Shown here one piece after another: positions 55,553 through 64,000 of a DNA stretch of 64,000 bases. The notes beneath the pieces were generated by a model. The model did not search any database and was not told where the DNA came from. It saw only the letters and a list, made by a program, of their open reading frames with translations. Numbering within the stretch: position 1 is the first letter of the stretch; each line of letters opens with the position of its first letter. Origin of the DNA: Actinoplanes italicus (GTDB lineage Bacteria; Actinomycetota; Actinomycetes; Mycobacteriales; Micromonosporaceae); contig NZ_PVMZ01000002.1 in NCBI RefSeq assembly GCF_003001815.1, positions 736,552 to 800,551 of the forward strand, in the 5' to 3' direction. The translations under genes and the position numbers were made by a program.

Positions 55553-55891
55553 GGCGTGCGACGTTCACAGGAATCCGGTCACGGCGCGCGACGCCCTGTG
55601 GATTTCGCGGCGGTGTGGACGAAGGTGTCGCACAGGCCGGGACGTGCTAGACGTGAGGGCGAACCGGAGCGCCCGGTGGCTTGGCGTATGCTTGTCAACG
55701 GCGACCGCCCAGGCGGTCGACCTCGCGTGCCCTCCGAACGCCCGCTTCCTGGTCACCCAGCGTAAGCGGACCTCGGCGGCGGCCCTCCCTGGTCCCGATC
55801 GTCATCGGGTCCGACCGTGGCCGCCGACAAGGCGCCAGGACGCTCGTCGCCGACGAGTGTGACAACCGGGGAAGATCAGGGAGTAACAACC
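55553..55891. other. Divergent intergenic region: yraN promoter and rpsB leader
   Basis: 339 nt with no gene. It holds the TCCACA pair for yraN, a possible -10 box TATGCT (55687-55692), and a structured rpsB leader with self-complementary segments such as CGACCG/CGGTCG (55703-55720 region) and CCCGAT/ATCGGG (55796-55810 region). Confidence 0.6.
55596..55619 (-). promoter_or_regulatory. Paired TCCACA element upstream of yraN
   Basis: On the minus strand TCCACA (55619-55614), 11 nt, then TCCACAG (55602-55596), ending 43 nt before the yraN ATG. The first copy reads TCGTCCACA with its upstream bases. Spacing, extension and distance match the element before the M23 gene almost exactly. Confidence 0.5.
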
Positions 55892-56764
55892 ATGGCCGTA
55901 GTGACCATGCGCCAGCTGCTGGAGAGCGGTGTCCACTTCGGGCACCAGACCCGGCGGTGGAACCCGAAGATGAAGCGCTTCATCTTCACCGAGCGCAACG
56001 GTATCTACATCATCGACCTGCGCCAGACCCTCGACTACATCGAGAAGGCGTACAGCTTCGTGCGTGACACCGTCGCCGAGGGTGGCCACATCCTCTTCGT
56101 CGGTACCAAGAAGCAGGCCCAGGAGGCCATCGCCGAGCAGGCGACGCGGGTCGGCCAGCCGTACGTCAACCACCGCTGGCTCGGTGGCATGCTGACCAAC
56201 TTCCAGACGGTGTACAAGCGTCTTCAGCGCATGAAGGAGCTCGAGGCCCTGGGTGACCTGACCGGCACCGCCGCGGGTTACACCAAGAAGGAGACCCTCC
56301 AGCTCTTCCGCGAGAAGACCAAGCTCACCAAGACCCTCGGTGGTCTGCGTGACATGACCAAGACGCCGTCGGCGATCTGGGTCGTGGACACCAAGAAGGA
56401 GCACATCGCGGTCGACGAGGCCCGGAAGCTCAACATCCCGGTCATCGCGGTGCTGGACACCAACTGTGACCCGGACGAGGTCGACTTCCCGATCCCGGGC
56501 AACGACGACGCGATCCGTTCCGCCGAGCTGCTGACCAAGGTCATCGCGGCCGCCGTCGCCGATGGTCTGATCGCCCGCTCCGGCCGTGGCCGTGGCGGCA
56601 ACGCCGACGAGAAGCCCGAGGCCGGTACCGTCGCCGCCGGTGAGCCGCTGCCCGAGTGGGAGCGCGACCTCTACGAGGGCGCCGAGAAGAAGGCCGAGGA
56701 GCCGGCTGCCGCTGCTGCTGCTCCCGCTGCCGCTGCTGCTCCTGCCGCTGTCGCCGCTGAGTAA
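55892..56764 (+). CDS. rpsB: 30S ribosomal protein S2
   Basis: 290 aa. [20 protein letters not shown] and [20 protein letters not shown] are the S2 start; [18 protein letters not shown] and [16 protein letters not shown] follow. The tail of about 40 residues is Ala/Pro/Glu-rich, as in other actinobacteria. S2 is needed for translation initiation complexes. ATG at 55892 has GGGAG upstream. It is followed after 29 nt by tsf, the normal pairing. Confidence 0.98.
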   Translation: MAVVTMRQLLESGVHFGHQTRRWNPKMKRFIFTERNGIYIIDLRQTLDYIEKAYSFVRDTVAEGGHILFVGTKKQAQEAIAEQATRVGQPYVNHRWLGGMLTNFQTVYKRLQRMKELEALGDLTGTAAGYTKKETLQLFREKTKLTKTLGGLRDMTKTPSAIWVVDTKKEHIAVDEARKLNIPVIAVLDTNCDPDEVDFPIPGNDDAIRSAELLTKVIAAAVADGLIARSGRGRGGNADEKPEAGTVAAGEPLPEWERDLYEGAEKKAEEPAAAAAAPAAAAAPAAVAAE

Positions 56765-56793
56765 GTCGACCGACTGACATCGAGAGAAGAGTC

Positions 56794-57624
56794 ATGGCTA
56801 ACTACACCGCCGCGGACGTCAAGAAGCTCCGCGACCTCACCGGTGCCGGCATGATGGACTGCAAGAAGGCGCTCGAGGAGTCCGAGGGCGACTTCGAGAA
56901 GGCCGTCGAGTTCCTGCGCATCAAGGGTGCCAAGGACGTCGGCAAGCGGGCCGGCCGTACCGCCGCCAACGGCATCGTCAGCCACTCCGGCAGCGCGCTG
57001 CTCGAGCTGAACTGCGAGACCGACTTCGTCGCCAAGACCCCCGACTTCGTGGCCCTGGGCCAGCGCCTGGTCGAGTTCGGCGAGCAGAACAAGGTCGCCG
57101 ACGCCGCCGCGCTGCTCGCCGCGACGCTCGAGGACGGCAAGACCGTCGCCGACACCGTCGAGGAGTACGCCGCGAAGATCGGCGAGAAGATCGTCGTGAA
57201 CCGCTTCACGATCGTCGACGGCACCGTCGCGGTCTACCTGCACCGCAAGGCGCAGGACCTGCCGCCGCAGGTCGGCGTCCTGGTGCAGTACTCCGGCAAG
57301 AACGACGAGGCGGCCGACTCGGACGCCCGCGGCATCGGCATGCAGATCACCGCGATGCGGCCGAAGTTCCTCAGCCGTGAGGAGGTGCCGGCCGAGGTCG
57401 TCGAGACCGAGCGCCGTGTCGCCGAGCAGACCGCTCGTGAGGAGGGCAAGCCCGAGCAGGCTCTGCCCAAGATCATCGAAGGTCGCGTGAACTCCTTCTT
57501 CAAGGACTTCGTCCTGCTGGAGCAGGCTTCGGTCGTCGACAACAAGAAGACGGTCAAGCAGATCGCCGCCGAGGCTGGAATCGAGATCACCCGGTTCGTC
57601 CGGTTCGAGGTCGGCCAGGAGTAA
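56794..57624 (+). CDS. tsf: Translation elongation factor Ts
   Basis: 276 aa. [24 protein letters not shown] is the conserved N-terminal UBA-like part, and [16 protein letters not shown] starts the core. EF-Ts exchanges GDP for GTP on EF-Tu. It follows rpsB by 29 nt. A stem-loop after it (57647-57684) may end or attenuate the transcript before pyrH. Confidence 0.98.
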   Translation: MANYTAADVKKLRDLTGAGMMDCKKALEESEGDFEKAVEFLRIKGAKDVGKRAGRTAANGIVSHSGSALLELNCETDFVAKTPDFVALGQRLVEFGEQNKVADAAALLAATLEDGKTVADTVEEYAAKIGEKIVVNRFTIVDGTVAVYLHRKAQDLPPQVGVLVQYSGKNDEAADSDARGIGMQITAMRPKFLSREEVPAEVVETERRVAEQTAREEGKPEQALPKIIEGRVNSFFKDFVLLEQASVVDNKKTVKQIAAEAGIEITRFVRFEVGQE

Positions 57625-57646
57625 GGCAGTACCGAAAGCAATGCGT

Positions 57647-57684
57647 CGGGAGGTCGGGTACGCGATTGAGCGCCCGGCCTCCCG
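57647..57684 (+). terminator. Stem-loop between tsf and pyrH
   Basis: CGGGAGGTCGGG (57647-57658) pairs with CCCGGCCTCCCG (57673-57684) with one G-T wobble. No T-run. It could be a terminator or processing site. Confidence 0.5.
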
Positions 57685-57730
57685 GTCGCATAAGGTCTCT
57701 TAGCAGATGGAAAAGGGAAAGGCGGGTCTC

Positions 57731-58495
57731 ATGACGATGGTGACCGAGCAGTCCGCCACGGTTGACGATCAGAACCCGCCGACCATGCGGCCACGGCGGG
57801 TCGTCCTCAAACTGTCCGGCGAGGTCTTCGGTGGCGGCGACGTCGGGGTCGAGCCCGATGTGGTGCAGTCACTGGCCAAGCAGATCGCCACGGTCACGCG
57901 CCGCGGCATCCAGGTCGCGGTCGTGGTCGGCGGCGGCAACTTCTTCCGTGGCGCCGAGCTGCAGAAACGCGGGATGGACCGCAACCGGGCCGACTACATG
58001 GGCATGCTCGGCACGGTGATGAACTGCCTGGCGCTCCAGGACTTCCTGGAGAAGGAGGGCATCGAGACCCGCGTGCAGACCGCCATCACGATGGCCCAGG
58101 TCGCCGAGCCCTACCTCCCGCTGCGTGCCATCCGGCACCTGGAGAAGGGCCGTGTCGTCATCTTCGGCGCTGGCGCCGGGATGCCGTATTTCTCCACCGA
58201 CACCGTCACCGCCCAGCGCGCGCTCGAGATCCGCGCGGACATGGTGCTGATGAGCAAGAACGGTGTGGACGGCGTCTACACCGCCGACCCGCGGGTCGAC
58301 CCGACCGCCAGCAAGCTGGAATCCATCACCTTCCAGGAGGTCCTCCTGCGCGGGCTGCGGGTCGCCGACCAGGCCGCCTTCAGCCTCTGTCAGGAGAACA
58401 AGCTGCCGATGCTGATCTTCGGCGCGGAGGGCGACGACACCATCGTGCGTGCGTGCGCCGGCGAGCGGATCGGCACCCTGATCACCGCCGACTGA
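57731..58495 (+). CDS. pyrH: UMP kinase
   Basis: 254 aa. [13 protein letters not shown] is the phosphate-binding start; [20 protein letters not shown] and [15 protein letters not shown] are UMP-kinase motifs. It phosphorylates UMP to UDP with ATP and is allosterically controlled. ATG at 57731 is chosen over the in-frame ATG at 57707 because the core starts near residue 20. It belongs to the conserved order rpsB-tsf-pyrH-frr. Confidence 0.97.
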   Translation: MTMVTEQSATVDDQNPPTMRPRRVVLKLSGEVFGGGDVGVEPDVVQSLAKQIATVTRRGIQVAVVVGGGNFFRGAELQKRGMDRNRADYMGMLGTVMNCLALQDFLEKEGIETRVQTAITMAQVAEPYLPLRAIRHLEKGRVVIFGAGAGMPYFSTDTVTAQRALEIRADMVLMSKNGVDGVYTADPRVDPTASKLESITFQEVLLRGLRVADQAAFSLCQENKLPMLIFGAEGDDTIVRACAGERIGTLITAD

Positions 58496-58557
58496 AGTCG
58501 CGTCCCACGTCCCCACATCCCGCACCACCGAAGACAGCAAGGAGGCGAGAAGAGCCG

Positions 58558-59115
58558 GTGATCGAGGAAACCCTCTTCGAGGCCGAGGAGAAGATGGAGA
58601 GCGCGGTCGAGCACGCCAAGGAGGAGTTCGCCGCCATCCGGACCGGCCGGGCTACTCCCGCGATGTTCTCCAAGATCCTGGTCGACTACTACGGCGCGCC
58701 CACGCCGGTGACGCAGATGGCCTCCGTCGGCGTCCCGGAGCCGCGCATGGTCATCGTGAAGCCCTACGACGCGTCCCAGCTGGGCCCGATCGAGCGGGCT
58801 ATCCGTGACTCGGACCTGGGAGTCAACCCCAACAACGAGGGTACGCAGCTGCGCATCCACCTCCCGCAGATGACCGAGGAACGCCGCCGCGAGATGATCA
58901 AGGTGGCCCGGGGCAAGGCCGAGGACGGCCGTGTTGCGATCCGCAACGTGCGCCGCAAGGCCAAGGACCAGCTCGACAAGCTGGTCAAGGACGGCGAGAC
59001 CGGTGAGGACGACGGCCGTCGCGCCGAGAAGGAGCTCGACGACGTGACGCACCGATACGTCGCCGTCATCGACGAGCTCGTCAAGCACAAGGAAGCCGAG
59101 CTCCTCGAGGTCTGA
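58558..59115 (+). CDS. frr: Ribosome recycling factor
   Basis: 185 aa, full length. [37 protein letters not shown] and [17 protein letters not shown] are RRF signatures; [17 protein letters not shown] begins the last helix. It splits post-termination ribosomes with EF-G. GTG at 58558 follows AAGGAGG by about 10 nt. A terminator follows. Confidence 0.98.
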   Translation: MIEETLFEAEEKMESAVEHAKEEFAAIRTGRATPAMFSKILVDYYGAPTPVTQMASVGVPEPRMVIVKPYDASQLGPIERAIRDSDLGVNPNNEGTQLRIHLPQMTEERRREMIKVARGKAEDGRVAIRNVRRKAKDQLDKLVKDGETGEDDGRRAEKELDDVTHRYVAVIDELVKHKEAELLEV

Positions 59116-59124
59116 GCATCGTCG

Positions 59125-59161
59125 GAAGCCCGGGACCCCTCACCTTCAGGGACCGGGCTTC
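59125..59161 (+). terminator. Terminator after frr
   Basis: GAAGCCCGG (59125-59133) pairs exactly with CCGGGCTTC (59153-59161), and an inner CCC/GGG extends it. A pyrimidine-rich tail (TCCTCTGTCC) follows. It ends the rpsB-frr run. Confidence 0.75.
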
Positions 59162-59370
59162 TCCTCTGTCCGGCCAGTACTGGTTCACGGGTGGTTAAAT
59201 TGCCCGCCACCTCGACAGCTGTTCAGACGTCACCTTTGCAGTACGCTCTGCTCGGCTCCCCGTGGGCGCGACAGCCGCCGCGGGGCACGAGTGGAGATTC
59301 CGGCAGGTAGGGGTTCGGCTTTGTCATCGCGTTCGGCGGCCACACCGCCCGGCACCGTGCCCGAGGCCTG

Positions 59371-60417
59371 ATGTCCTACGTCGATCCCCGTGCCCGGCAG
59401 ATCCCCGGCGACGACACCAGCGTGCCGGCGCCGTTCGCCCATGAGTCAGAGGAACCCCATGCCGCTCTCCGGCACAGCGAGGCCGTCCGTGCGTTCCCCG
59501 GAACGGCTTCGATGACCGAGCCGGACGCTCCGGACGCGGAGCCGGGCAAGGGCGGTGCCAGGGGCCGTCGCCGGGCCGGTCGTGGTCGCAAGCCGCAGGG
59601 TGGCGGTCGCGCGGGCCGCAACCTGCCCGCCGCCATCGCGGTCGGCGTGAGCCTGGGCCTGATCGTCCTCGCCTCGTTGCTGATCCAGCCGATCGCACTG
59701 CTCGCCGTCCTGGTCGCGGCGTCCGGTGTCGGCGCGTGGGAGATGGCCCGCGCACTGTCGACCACCGGCGCCCGCCCGCCGCTCATCCCGCTGATCGCCG
59801 GCGGGGTGCTGATGACCGGCCTGGCCTGGTTCGAGGGCGTCGACGCGCTGATCCTGGGCCTGTTCGTCACGGTCGGTGCCGCGGCCCTGTGGCGGCTGGC
59901 CGACGGCCCGGCCGCGGTCCGGCGCGACTTCACACCGAGCCTGCTGATCGCCGCCTACGGGCCGTTCCTGCTCAGCTTCGCGGCGCTGCTGGTGCAGATG
60001 GACTCCGACGACGGCCACCTGCGGGTGATCTGCACTCTGGTCGCCGTGATCCTCTCCGACACGGGTGGCTACGCGGCGGGGGTCTTCCTCGGCAAGCACC
60101 CGATGGCTCCGAGGATCAGTCCCAAGAAGTCGTGGGAGGGCTTCGCCGGGTCGGTGGCGGCCGCCGCGATCGGCAGCGGCGCCCTGCTCTTCTTCCTGTT
60201 GGACGTCCCGGTCTACTGGGGCCTGCTGTTCGGTGCGGTCATCTCGGTGGTGGCGGTCCTCGGCGATCTGGCCGAGTCGATGCTCAAGCGCGATCTGAGG
60301 GTCAAGGACATGAGCAATCTGCTGCCCGGGCACGGCGGCCTGATGGACCGGCTGGACTCGATCCTGTTCGCCGTCCCGACCGCCTACCTGCTCTTCTCGA
60401 TCATCACCGCGAGCTAG
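59371..60417 (+). CDS. cdsA: Phosphatidate cytidylyltransferase
   Basis: 348 aa. A hydrophilic, Gly/Arg-rich N-terminal part of about 85 residues precedes eight or so membrane spans. The CDP-alcohol synthase signature is [34 protein letters not shown] near residue 300. The enzyme makes CDP-diacylglycerol from phosphatidic acid and CTP, the precursor of all phospholipids. ATG at 59371 is used; ATG 59512 ([10 protein letters not shown]) is also possible. Confidence 0.95.
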   Translation: MSYVDPRARQIPGDDTSVPAPFAHESEEPHAALRHSEAVRAFPGTASMTEPDAPDAEPGKGGARGRRRAGRGRKPQGGGRAGRNLPAAIAVGVSLGLIVLASLLIQPIALLAVLVAASGVGAWEMARALSTTGARPPLIPLIAGGVLMTGLAWFEGVDALILGLFVTVGAAALWRLADGPAAVRRDFTPSLLIAAYGPFLLSFAALLVQMDSDDGHLRVICTLVAVILSDTGGYAAGVFLGKHPMAPRISPKKSWEGFAGSVAAAAIGSGALLFFLLDVPVYWGLLFGAVISVVAVLGDLAESMLKRDLRVKDMSNLLPGHGGLMDRLDSILFAVPTAYLLFSIITAS

Positions 60418-60460
60418 CTGTGGGCGACCGACTCGGCGGACGTGGGAGACTGGATACGCC

Positions 60461-61639
60461 ATGACGATTCTTCCGGTCATCCCGATCAGTCCCGATCAAC
60501 CCGACGCGGTGAAGACCCGCCGCCGTCCCAGCATGCCCCCGCGCCATCTCGCCGACCTCGACCTCGCCGGACGCAAGAGCGCCGTCGCGAGTCTGGGTGA
60601 GCCGGCGTTCCGCGCCAAGCAGCTCTCCACCCACTACTTCGGCCGCCTCGTGCGCGACGCCGCCGCGATGACCGACCTCCCGGCCGGCTCCCGCGACAAG
60701 CTCACCGCCGACCTGCTGCCCACGCTGCTCACCCCGATCCGGGAGCAGGCGTGCGACGACGGGGCGACCCGCAAGACACTGTGGCGGCTGCACGACGGCG
60801 CGCTCGTGGAGAGCGTCCTGATGGGTTACCCCGACCGGGTGACGGCCTGTGTCTCGAGCCAGGCCGGTTGCGGCATGGCGTGCCCGTTCTGCGCGACCGG
60901 CCAGCAGGGCCTGACCCGCAACCTGTCGGTGGCCGAGATCGTCGATCAGGTGGTCTACCTGGCAGGGGTGGCCGCGTCCGGTGCGGTGACCGGTTCGCCG
61001 CCGCGCCTGTCGCGCGTGGTGTTCATGGGGATGGGCGAGCCGCTGGCGAACTATCCACGGGTCATCGAGGCGGTCCGGCGGCTGACGAGCCCGGCCCCGG
61101 AGGGTCTGGGGCTCTCGCAACGGCACATCACGGTGTCCACGGTGGGTTTGGTGCCCGCTATGCGCCGGTTGATCGCTGAACAGCTCTCAGTGACTCTTGC
61201 GCTGTCACTTCATGCCCCCGATGATGATCTGCGCGATGAGCTTGTGCCCGTCAACCAGCGTTGGAAGGTGGCCGAGGTGCTCGATGCCGCGTTTGATTAC
61301 GCGGCTCAGACCGGCCGTCGGGTTTCCATCGAATACGCCCTGATCAGGGACGTAAACGATCAGCCCTGGCGTGCCGACCTGCTCGGCCGTCTTCTGAAAG
61401 GCAAGCTGGCCCATGTGAATCTCATCCCGCTGAACCCGACGCCGGGCAGTAAGTGGGATGCGAGCCCGAAACCGGTCGAGCGCGAGTTCGTCCGCCGGTT
61501 GCAGGAGGCCGGCGTTTCGACGACGGTACGCGATACCCGGGGGCGGGAGATCGACGGCGCGTGCGGCCAGCTGGCCGCGGGTGAGCTGACGGACGCGAGC
61601 GCAGGGGGCGCCGCAGCCGACGCGGAGGTGGCACAGTGA
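60461..61639 (+). CDS. rlmN: 23S rRNA/tRNA adenine-C2 methyltransferase RlmN
   Basis: 392 aa. A radical SAM enzyme with CxxxCxxC at Cys137, Cys141 and Cys144 ([15 protein letters not shown]). [19 protein letters not shown] and [12 protein letters not shown] follow, and [14 protein letters not shown] ends the core. It methylates A2503 of 23S rRNA and A37 of some tRNAs. The C-terminal tail (about 25 residues) is Ala-rich. It follows cdsA by 43 nt. Confidence 0.97.
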   Translation: MTILPVIPISPDQPDAVKTRRRPSMPPRHLADLDLAGRKSAVASLGEPAFRAKQLSTHYFGRLVRDAAAMTDLPAGSRDKLTADLLPTLLTPIREQACDDGATRKTLWRLHDGALVESVLMGYPDRVTACVSSQAGCGMACPFCATGQQGLTRNLSVAEIVDQVVYLAGVAASGAVTGSPPRLSRVVFMGMGEPLANYPRVIEAVRRLTSPAPEGLGLSQRHITVSTVGLVPAMRRLIAEQLSVTLALSLHAPDDDLRDELVPVNQRWKVAEVLDAAFDYAAQTGRRVSIEYALIRDVNDQPWRADLLGRLLKGKLAHVNLIPLNPTPGSKWDASPKPVEREFVRRLQEAGVSTTVRDTRGREIDGACGQLAAGELTDASAGGAAADAEVAQ

Positions 61640-61676
61640 CTGGGCTCAGGTCCCAGCGAGCGGAGTGGGAGACGTT

Positions 61677-62927
61677 GTGACGAGTCAGGGGCAGCGTTTC
61701 CGAAGGCGTGCGCTGCGGCGTGGCTACAAGGTCGATGAGGTCGACGCTTTCCTGGACCGGGTCGAGGCGACCCTGGCCGGCGAGCAGGTCGGCCCGCCGG
61801 TCGGCGCGCAGGAGGTGCACGACGTCGTCTTCCGGGTGCGGTTCGGCGGCTACGACGAGTGGCAGGTCGACCTGCACCTCGACCGGGTCGAGCGGCAGCT
61901 CGCCGAGTTCGAGGAGCGGGGCGGGCGTCCCGCACCGGACCCGATGCGCGACTCGATGCGCAGCGGCCTCACCGCGACCCCGGCCTCCGGGCCACCTGCT
62001 ATGGGCCAGGGCGGCGGACAGGGCTTCGACCGTGGCGGCTTCGACCGCGGCGGCTTCGGACAGGGAGGCCCGGGCGGCCCCGGCGGTCCGGGTGGCATGC
62101 CGGGCCAGCCTCAGCAGCCGCAGGGTTACCCGGGTCAGCCGCAGGGCTACCCCGGCCAGCCGCAGGGCATGCCGGGTGGGATGAACCCCGCGGCACGGAT
62201 GGCGTCGCCGCCGACCGAGCGGCTCCAGGCCCCGATGCGCGACGACCGGATGATGCCGCCCCAGATCCCGCAGCGTCAGCCGCAGCAGCTGCCGCCGGGC
62301 CCGGACCCGTACGGCCGCTACGACGAGCCGACCGGCTACGGCCAGCAGCAGCCCCCGCAATTGCCGCAGCGCCCCACCCAGCAGCCCGGCTATGACCCGA
62401 GTGGCTACGACCAGGGCGGTTACGACGGCTTCGAGGCCGGCCGGCACGGTAAGGCGGACATGACCGCCGAGATCCGTATGCCCGACCGGGACCCGCGTGG
62501 CGGTTACGGCCAGCAGATGCCGGGCGCCCCGATGCCGGGCTCGCCGATGGCCATGCCGGGCTCGCCGATGCCGGGTGCGCCGATGAGCGGCCCGCCCTAC
62601 GGCGGCGGTGGCGGCTACGGCCAGCAGCAGCAACAACAGCAGCCGCAGCTCGGCCCGCCGCTGGGCGAGCCGGGTGGCGAGCTCTACCGGGTCGACCAGC
62701 TCCGCCGGACGTTCCAGCCGCGCCGGTTCGGCAGCGGTTACGATCCGTCGCAGGTGGACCGGCTCTTCGAGGGCATCCTGCAGGCGATGACTGGCCGCGG
62801 GCCGATGCCGGTGAACGAGAACGACCTCGACATGCTCCAGTTCGGCCTGGTGCCGAACGGCTACTTCGAGGCCGAGGTCGACGCCGCGCTGCGCGAGGTG
62901 AAGGACATCCTGCTTCGTCGCCGATGA
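61677..62927 (+). CDS. DivIVA-domain protein with long disordered Gly/Pro/Gln middle
   Basis: 416 aa from GTG 61677 (GGGAG six nt upstream). The start RFRRRALRRGYKVDEVDAFL DRVEATL is a DivIVA-type segment; VRFGGYDEWQVDLHLDRVER follows. A disordered Gly/Pro/Gln/Met-rich middle (about 95-330) has short repeats such as GYPGQPQ and MPGSPM. The C-terminus (VDQLRRTFQPRRFGSGYDPS, then YFEAEVDAALREVKDIL) resembles the first segment again. DivIVA proteins organise polar growth and septation. The role of this one is inferred. Confidence 0.85.
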   Translation: MTSQGQRFRRRALRRGYKVDEVDAFLDRVEATLAGEQVGPPVGAQEVHDVVFRVRFGGYDEWQVDLHLDRVERQLAEFEERGGRPAPDPMRDSMRSGLTATPASGPPAMGQGGGQGFDRGGFDRGGFGQGGPGGPGGPGGMPGQPQQPQGYPGQPQGYPGQPQGMPGGMNPAARMASPPTERLQAPMRDDRMMPPQIPQRQPQQLPPGPDPYGRYDEPTGYGQQQPPQLPQRPTQQPGYDPSGYDQGGYDGFEAGRHGKADMTAEIRMPDRDPRGGYGQQMPGAPMPGSPMAMPGSPMPGAPMSGPPYGGGGGYGQQQQQQQPQLGPPLGEPGGELYRVDQLRRTFQPRRFGSGYDPSQVDRLFEGILQAMTGRGPMPVNENDLDMLQFGLVPNGYFEAEVDAALREVKDILLRRR

Positions 62928-62931
62928 CCGG

Positions 62932-63003
62932 GTGGCGAACGCCGCCGGTGATCAGGTGGCGAAAGCCGCCGGTGGCCGGGTGGCGAAAGCCGCCGGTGAT
63001 CAG
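62932..63003 (+). repeat. 24-bp tandem repeat, three units
   Basis: Units at 62932-62955, 62956-62979 and 62980-63003 share GTGGCGAAMGCCGCCGGTG; units 1 and 3 differ at one base and unit 2 differs near its end. A partial unit (CATGCGAAA) runs into the terminator. The period is 24 bp, so the reading frame is kept. Confidence 0.85.
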
Positions 63004-63009
63004 CATGCG

Positions 63010-63038
63010 AAAAGAGGGGGCCGCCGGCCCCCTCTTTT
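63010..63038. terminator. Strong bidirectional terminator
   Basis: AAAAGAGGGGGCC (63010-63022) pairs perfectly with GGCCCCCTCTTTT (63026-63038) around a 3-nt loop, giving an A-run and a T-run. It serves both the DivIVA-like gene and the leftward DUF2631 gene. Confidence 0.9.
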
Positions 63039-63050
63039 GCTGAGACCGGG

Positions 63051-63290
63051 TTACTGGTCGTTGGGGCGCAGACCACTGCGGCGCAGCACCGCGTCGCCGA
63101 TGATGACGGCGACCAGGCCGACCGCGATCACGACGAGCCACACCTTCTCGGTGTTGCCCTGCTGGTTGCCCCAGAAGAAGAGCAGCAGAATCGCGGCCGA
63201 GATGATCGCGCCCTTCTGAGCCCGCTTGCGGTTGCCGGGCTTCAGCTGGTCGGGCGCGTAGACCTCCTCGTGGTGTTCTTCCGCAGCCAC
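63051..63290 (-). CDS. DUF2631 small membrane protein
   Basis: 79 aa. The start EEHHEEVYAPDQLKPGNRKR matches DUF2631, followed by two hydrophobic spans (AIISAAILLLFFWG and VWLVVIAVGLVAVIIGDAVL). Function is unknown; the family is largely actinobacterial. ATG at 63290 is preceded on its strand by GGAGGT. Confidence 0.9.
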   Translation of the reverse strand: MAAEEHHEEVYAPDQLKPGNRKRAQKGAIISAAILLLFFWGNQQGNTEKVWLVVIAVGLVAVIIGDAVLRRSGLRPNDQ

Positions 63291-63413
63291 GGTGGCGACC
63301 TCCTAGTCGAATGGTGAATCGTCGAACAGTCTGTCACGGGGCCGACGGGCGGAACCCGGCAACCCGGCTGTAGTTTCGATGCGGTCAAACGGAGTTAGCA
63401 GAGGAGCGATCAA

Positions 63414-64000
63414 GTGCGGATCACGGGCACCGGCCATGCGAGCATGCGGATCGACACCGCTGCCGGCAGCATTCTGTGCGATCCGTGGGTGAACCCGGCG
63501 TACTTCGCGTCGTGGTTCCCCTTTCCGGACAACTCCCTGCTGGACTGGGAGACGCTGGGTGACGTCGACTACCTGTACGTCTCACACCTGCACCGGGACC
63601 ACTTCGACGCGGAGCACCTGAAGAGGTTCATCAGCAAGAAGGCGACCGTCCTTCTGCCGGAGTATCCGACCTCCCAGCTGGAGGACGAGCTGCGCGCGCT
63701 GGGCTTCACGAGCTTCCTGCGGACGAAGTCGGACGAGGTGCACGAGCTCGACGGCGGCCTGAAGGTCATGATCCAGGCGCTGATCAGCCCGACCGACGGC
63801 CCGATCGGTGACTCGTCGCTCTGGGTCGAGTACGACGGCATCCGCGTGCTGAACCAGAACGACGCCCGCCCCGCCGATCTGACCCGGTTCAACGAGCTGG
63901 GCCACGTGCACGCGCACATGCTGCAGTTCTCCGGCGCCATCTGGTATCCGATGGTCTACGAGCTGCCGGAGAACGCGAAGACCGCGTTCGGCAAGCAGAA
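63414..64000 (+). CDS. MBL-fold metallo-hydrolase, C-terminus beyond the window
   Basis: 195 codons are visible from GTG 63414 (GAGGAG upstream), open to the right edge. The fold begins RITGTGHASMRIDTAAGSIL and the metal motif YVSHLHRDHFDAEHL (HxHxDH) is near residue 58. VEYDGIRVLNQNDARP and the following His-containing segment resemble the third metal region. It is similar to L-ascorbate-6-phosphate lactonase-like or UlaG-type proteins. The substrate is unknown. Confidence 0.85.
   Translation, partial: MRITGTGHASMRIDTAAGSILCDPWVNPAYFASWFPFPDNSLLDWETLGDVDYLYVSHLHRDHFDAEHLKRFISKKATVLLPEYPTSQLEDELRALGFTSFLRTKSDEVHELDGGLKVMIQALISPTDGPIGDSSLWVEYDGIRVLNQNDARPADLTRFNELGHVHAHMLQFSGAIWYPMVYELPENAKTAFGKQ

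Noticed and set aside
62932..63003. Possible CRISPR-like or attachment repeats
   Set aside because: The 24-bp units are directly contiguous and follow no integrase or tRNA gene.

Overview
The window is GC-rich DNA, mostly with G or C at third codon positions, many GTG starts and tightly packed genes. The gene set is that of a Gram-positive actinomycete: DUF2469 and DUF2631 proteins, GlnD beside AmtB and GlnB, tandem signal peptidases, a SigE-family sigma factor, and an archaeal-type ProRS. Micromonosporaceae (Actinoplanes-like) is my best guess. That placement is inference from gene content and protein style, not from a database search.

Layout. (1) 1-178 is the start of a leftward glycosyltransferase. 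(2) 179-1767 is a gene-free, strand-asymmetric low-complexity block with GATCTTG palindromes. (3) 1768-11001 holds a small coiled-coil gene, smc, a HAD protein, a lipoprotein, a leftward PhoD-like phosphatase, ftsY and a small-molecule kinase-like gene. (4) 11088-15273 is the nitrogen-control operon amtB-glnB-glnD behind a GlnR-like site. (5) 15338-32712 is a cell-surface glycan locus: multidomain glycosyltransferases, a membrane-anchored methyltransferase, an O-acyltransferase, a GtrA/GtrB/polytopic-protein module, a UDP-sugar dehydrogenase and a Stealth sugar-phosphate transferase. (6) 32943-40688 has ffh, an Uma2-family gene, an amidohydrolase, a sigma factor with a membrane beta-propeller partner, proS and a DUF402 gene. 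(7) 40822-46795 is a classic translation and secretion run: rpsP, khpA, rimM, trmD, rplS, two lepB, a NUDIX gene, rnhB and a DUF2469 gene. (8) 46868-55552 holds an M23-like protein, an aminotransferase, xerC, small regulators, a three-gene accessory patch (51095-52074) and yraN-yifB-dprA. (9) 55892-62927 holds rpsB, tsf, pyrH, frr, cdsA, rlmN and a DivIVA-like gene. The window ends with a DUF2631 gene and the start of an MBL-fold gene.

How the parts fit. Much of the window is conserved housekeeping: chromosome segregation, SRP targeting, ribosome biogenesis, lipid precursors and nitrogen sensing. The least ordinary part is the glycan locus. Three large proteins there appear to share one GT-B-like module in different fusions, and a coupled five-gene operon ends in a GtrB-GtrA pair. 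This resembles polyprenyl-phosphate-sugar-dependent modification of an envelope polymer. The second unusual part is the small HTH/Cys-motif patch with repeated TAGTC operators. Other signals are the dispersed GATCTTG palindromes, a matched pair of TCCACA-N11-TCCACA elements 42-43 nt upstream of two genes, a hydrophilic insertion in XerC, and an in-frame 24-bp tandem repeat.

I saw no tRNA, rRNA, CRISPR array, insertion sequence or prophage. Function calls come from motifs read by eye.
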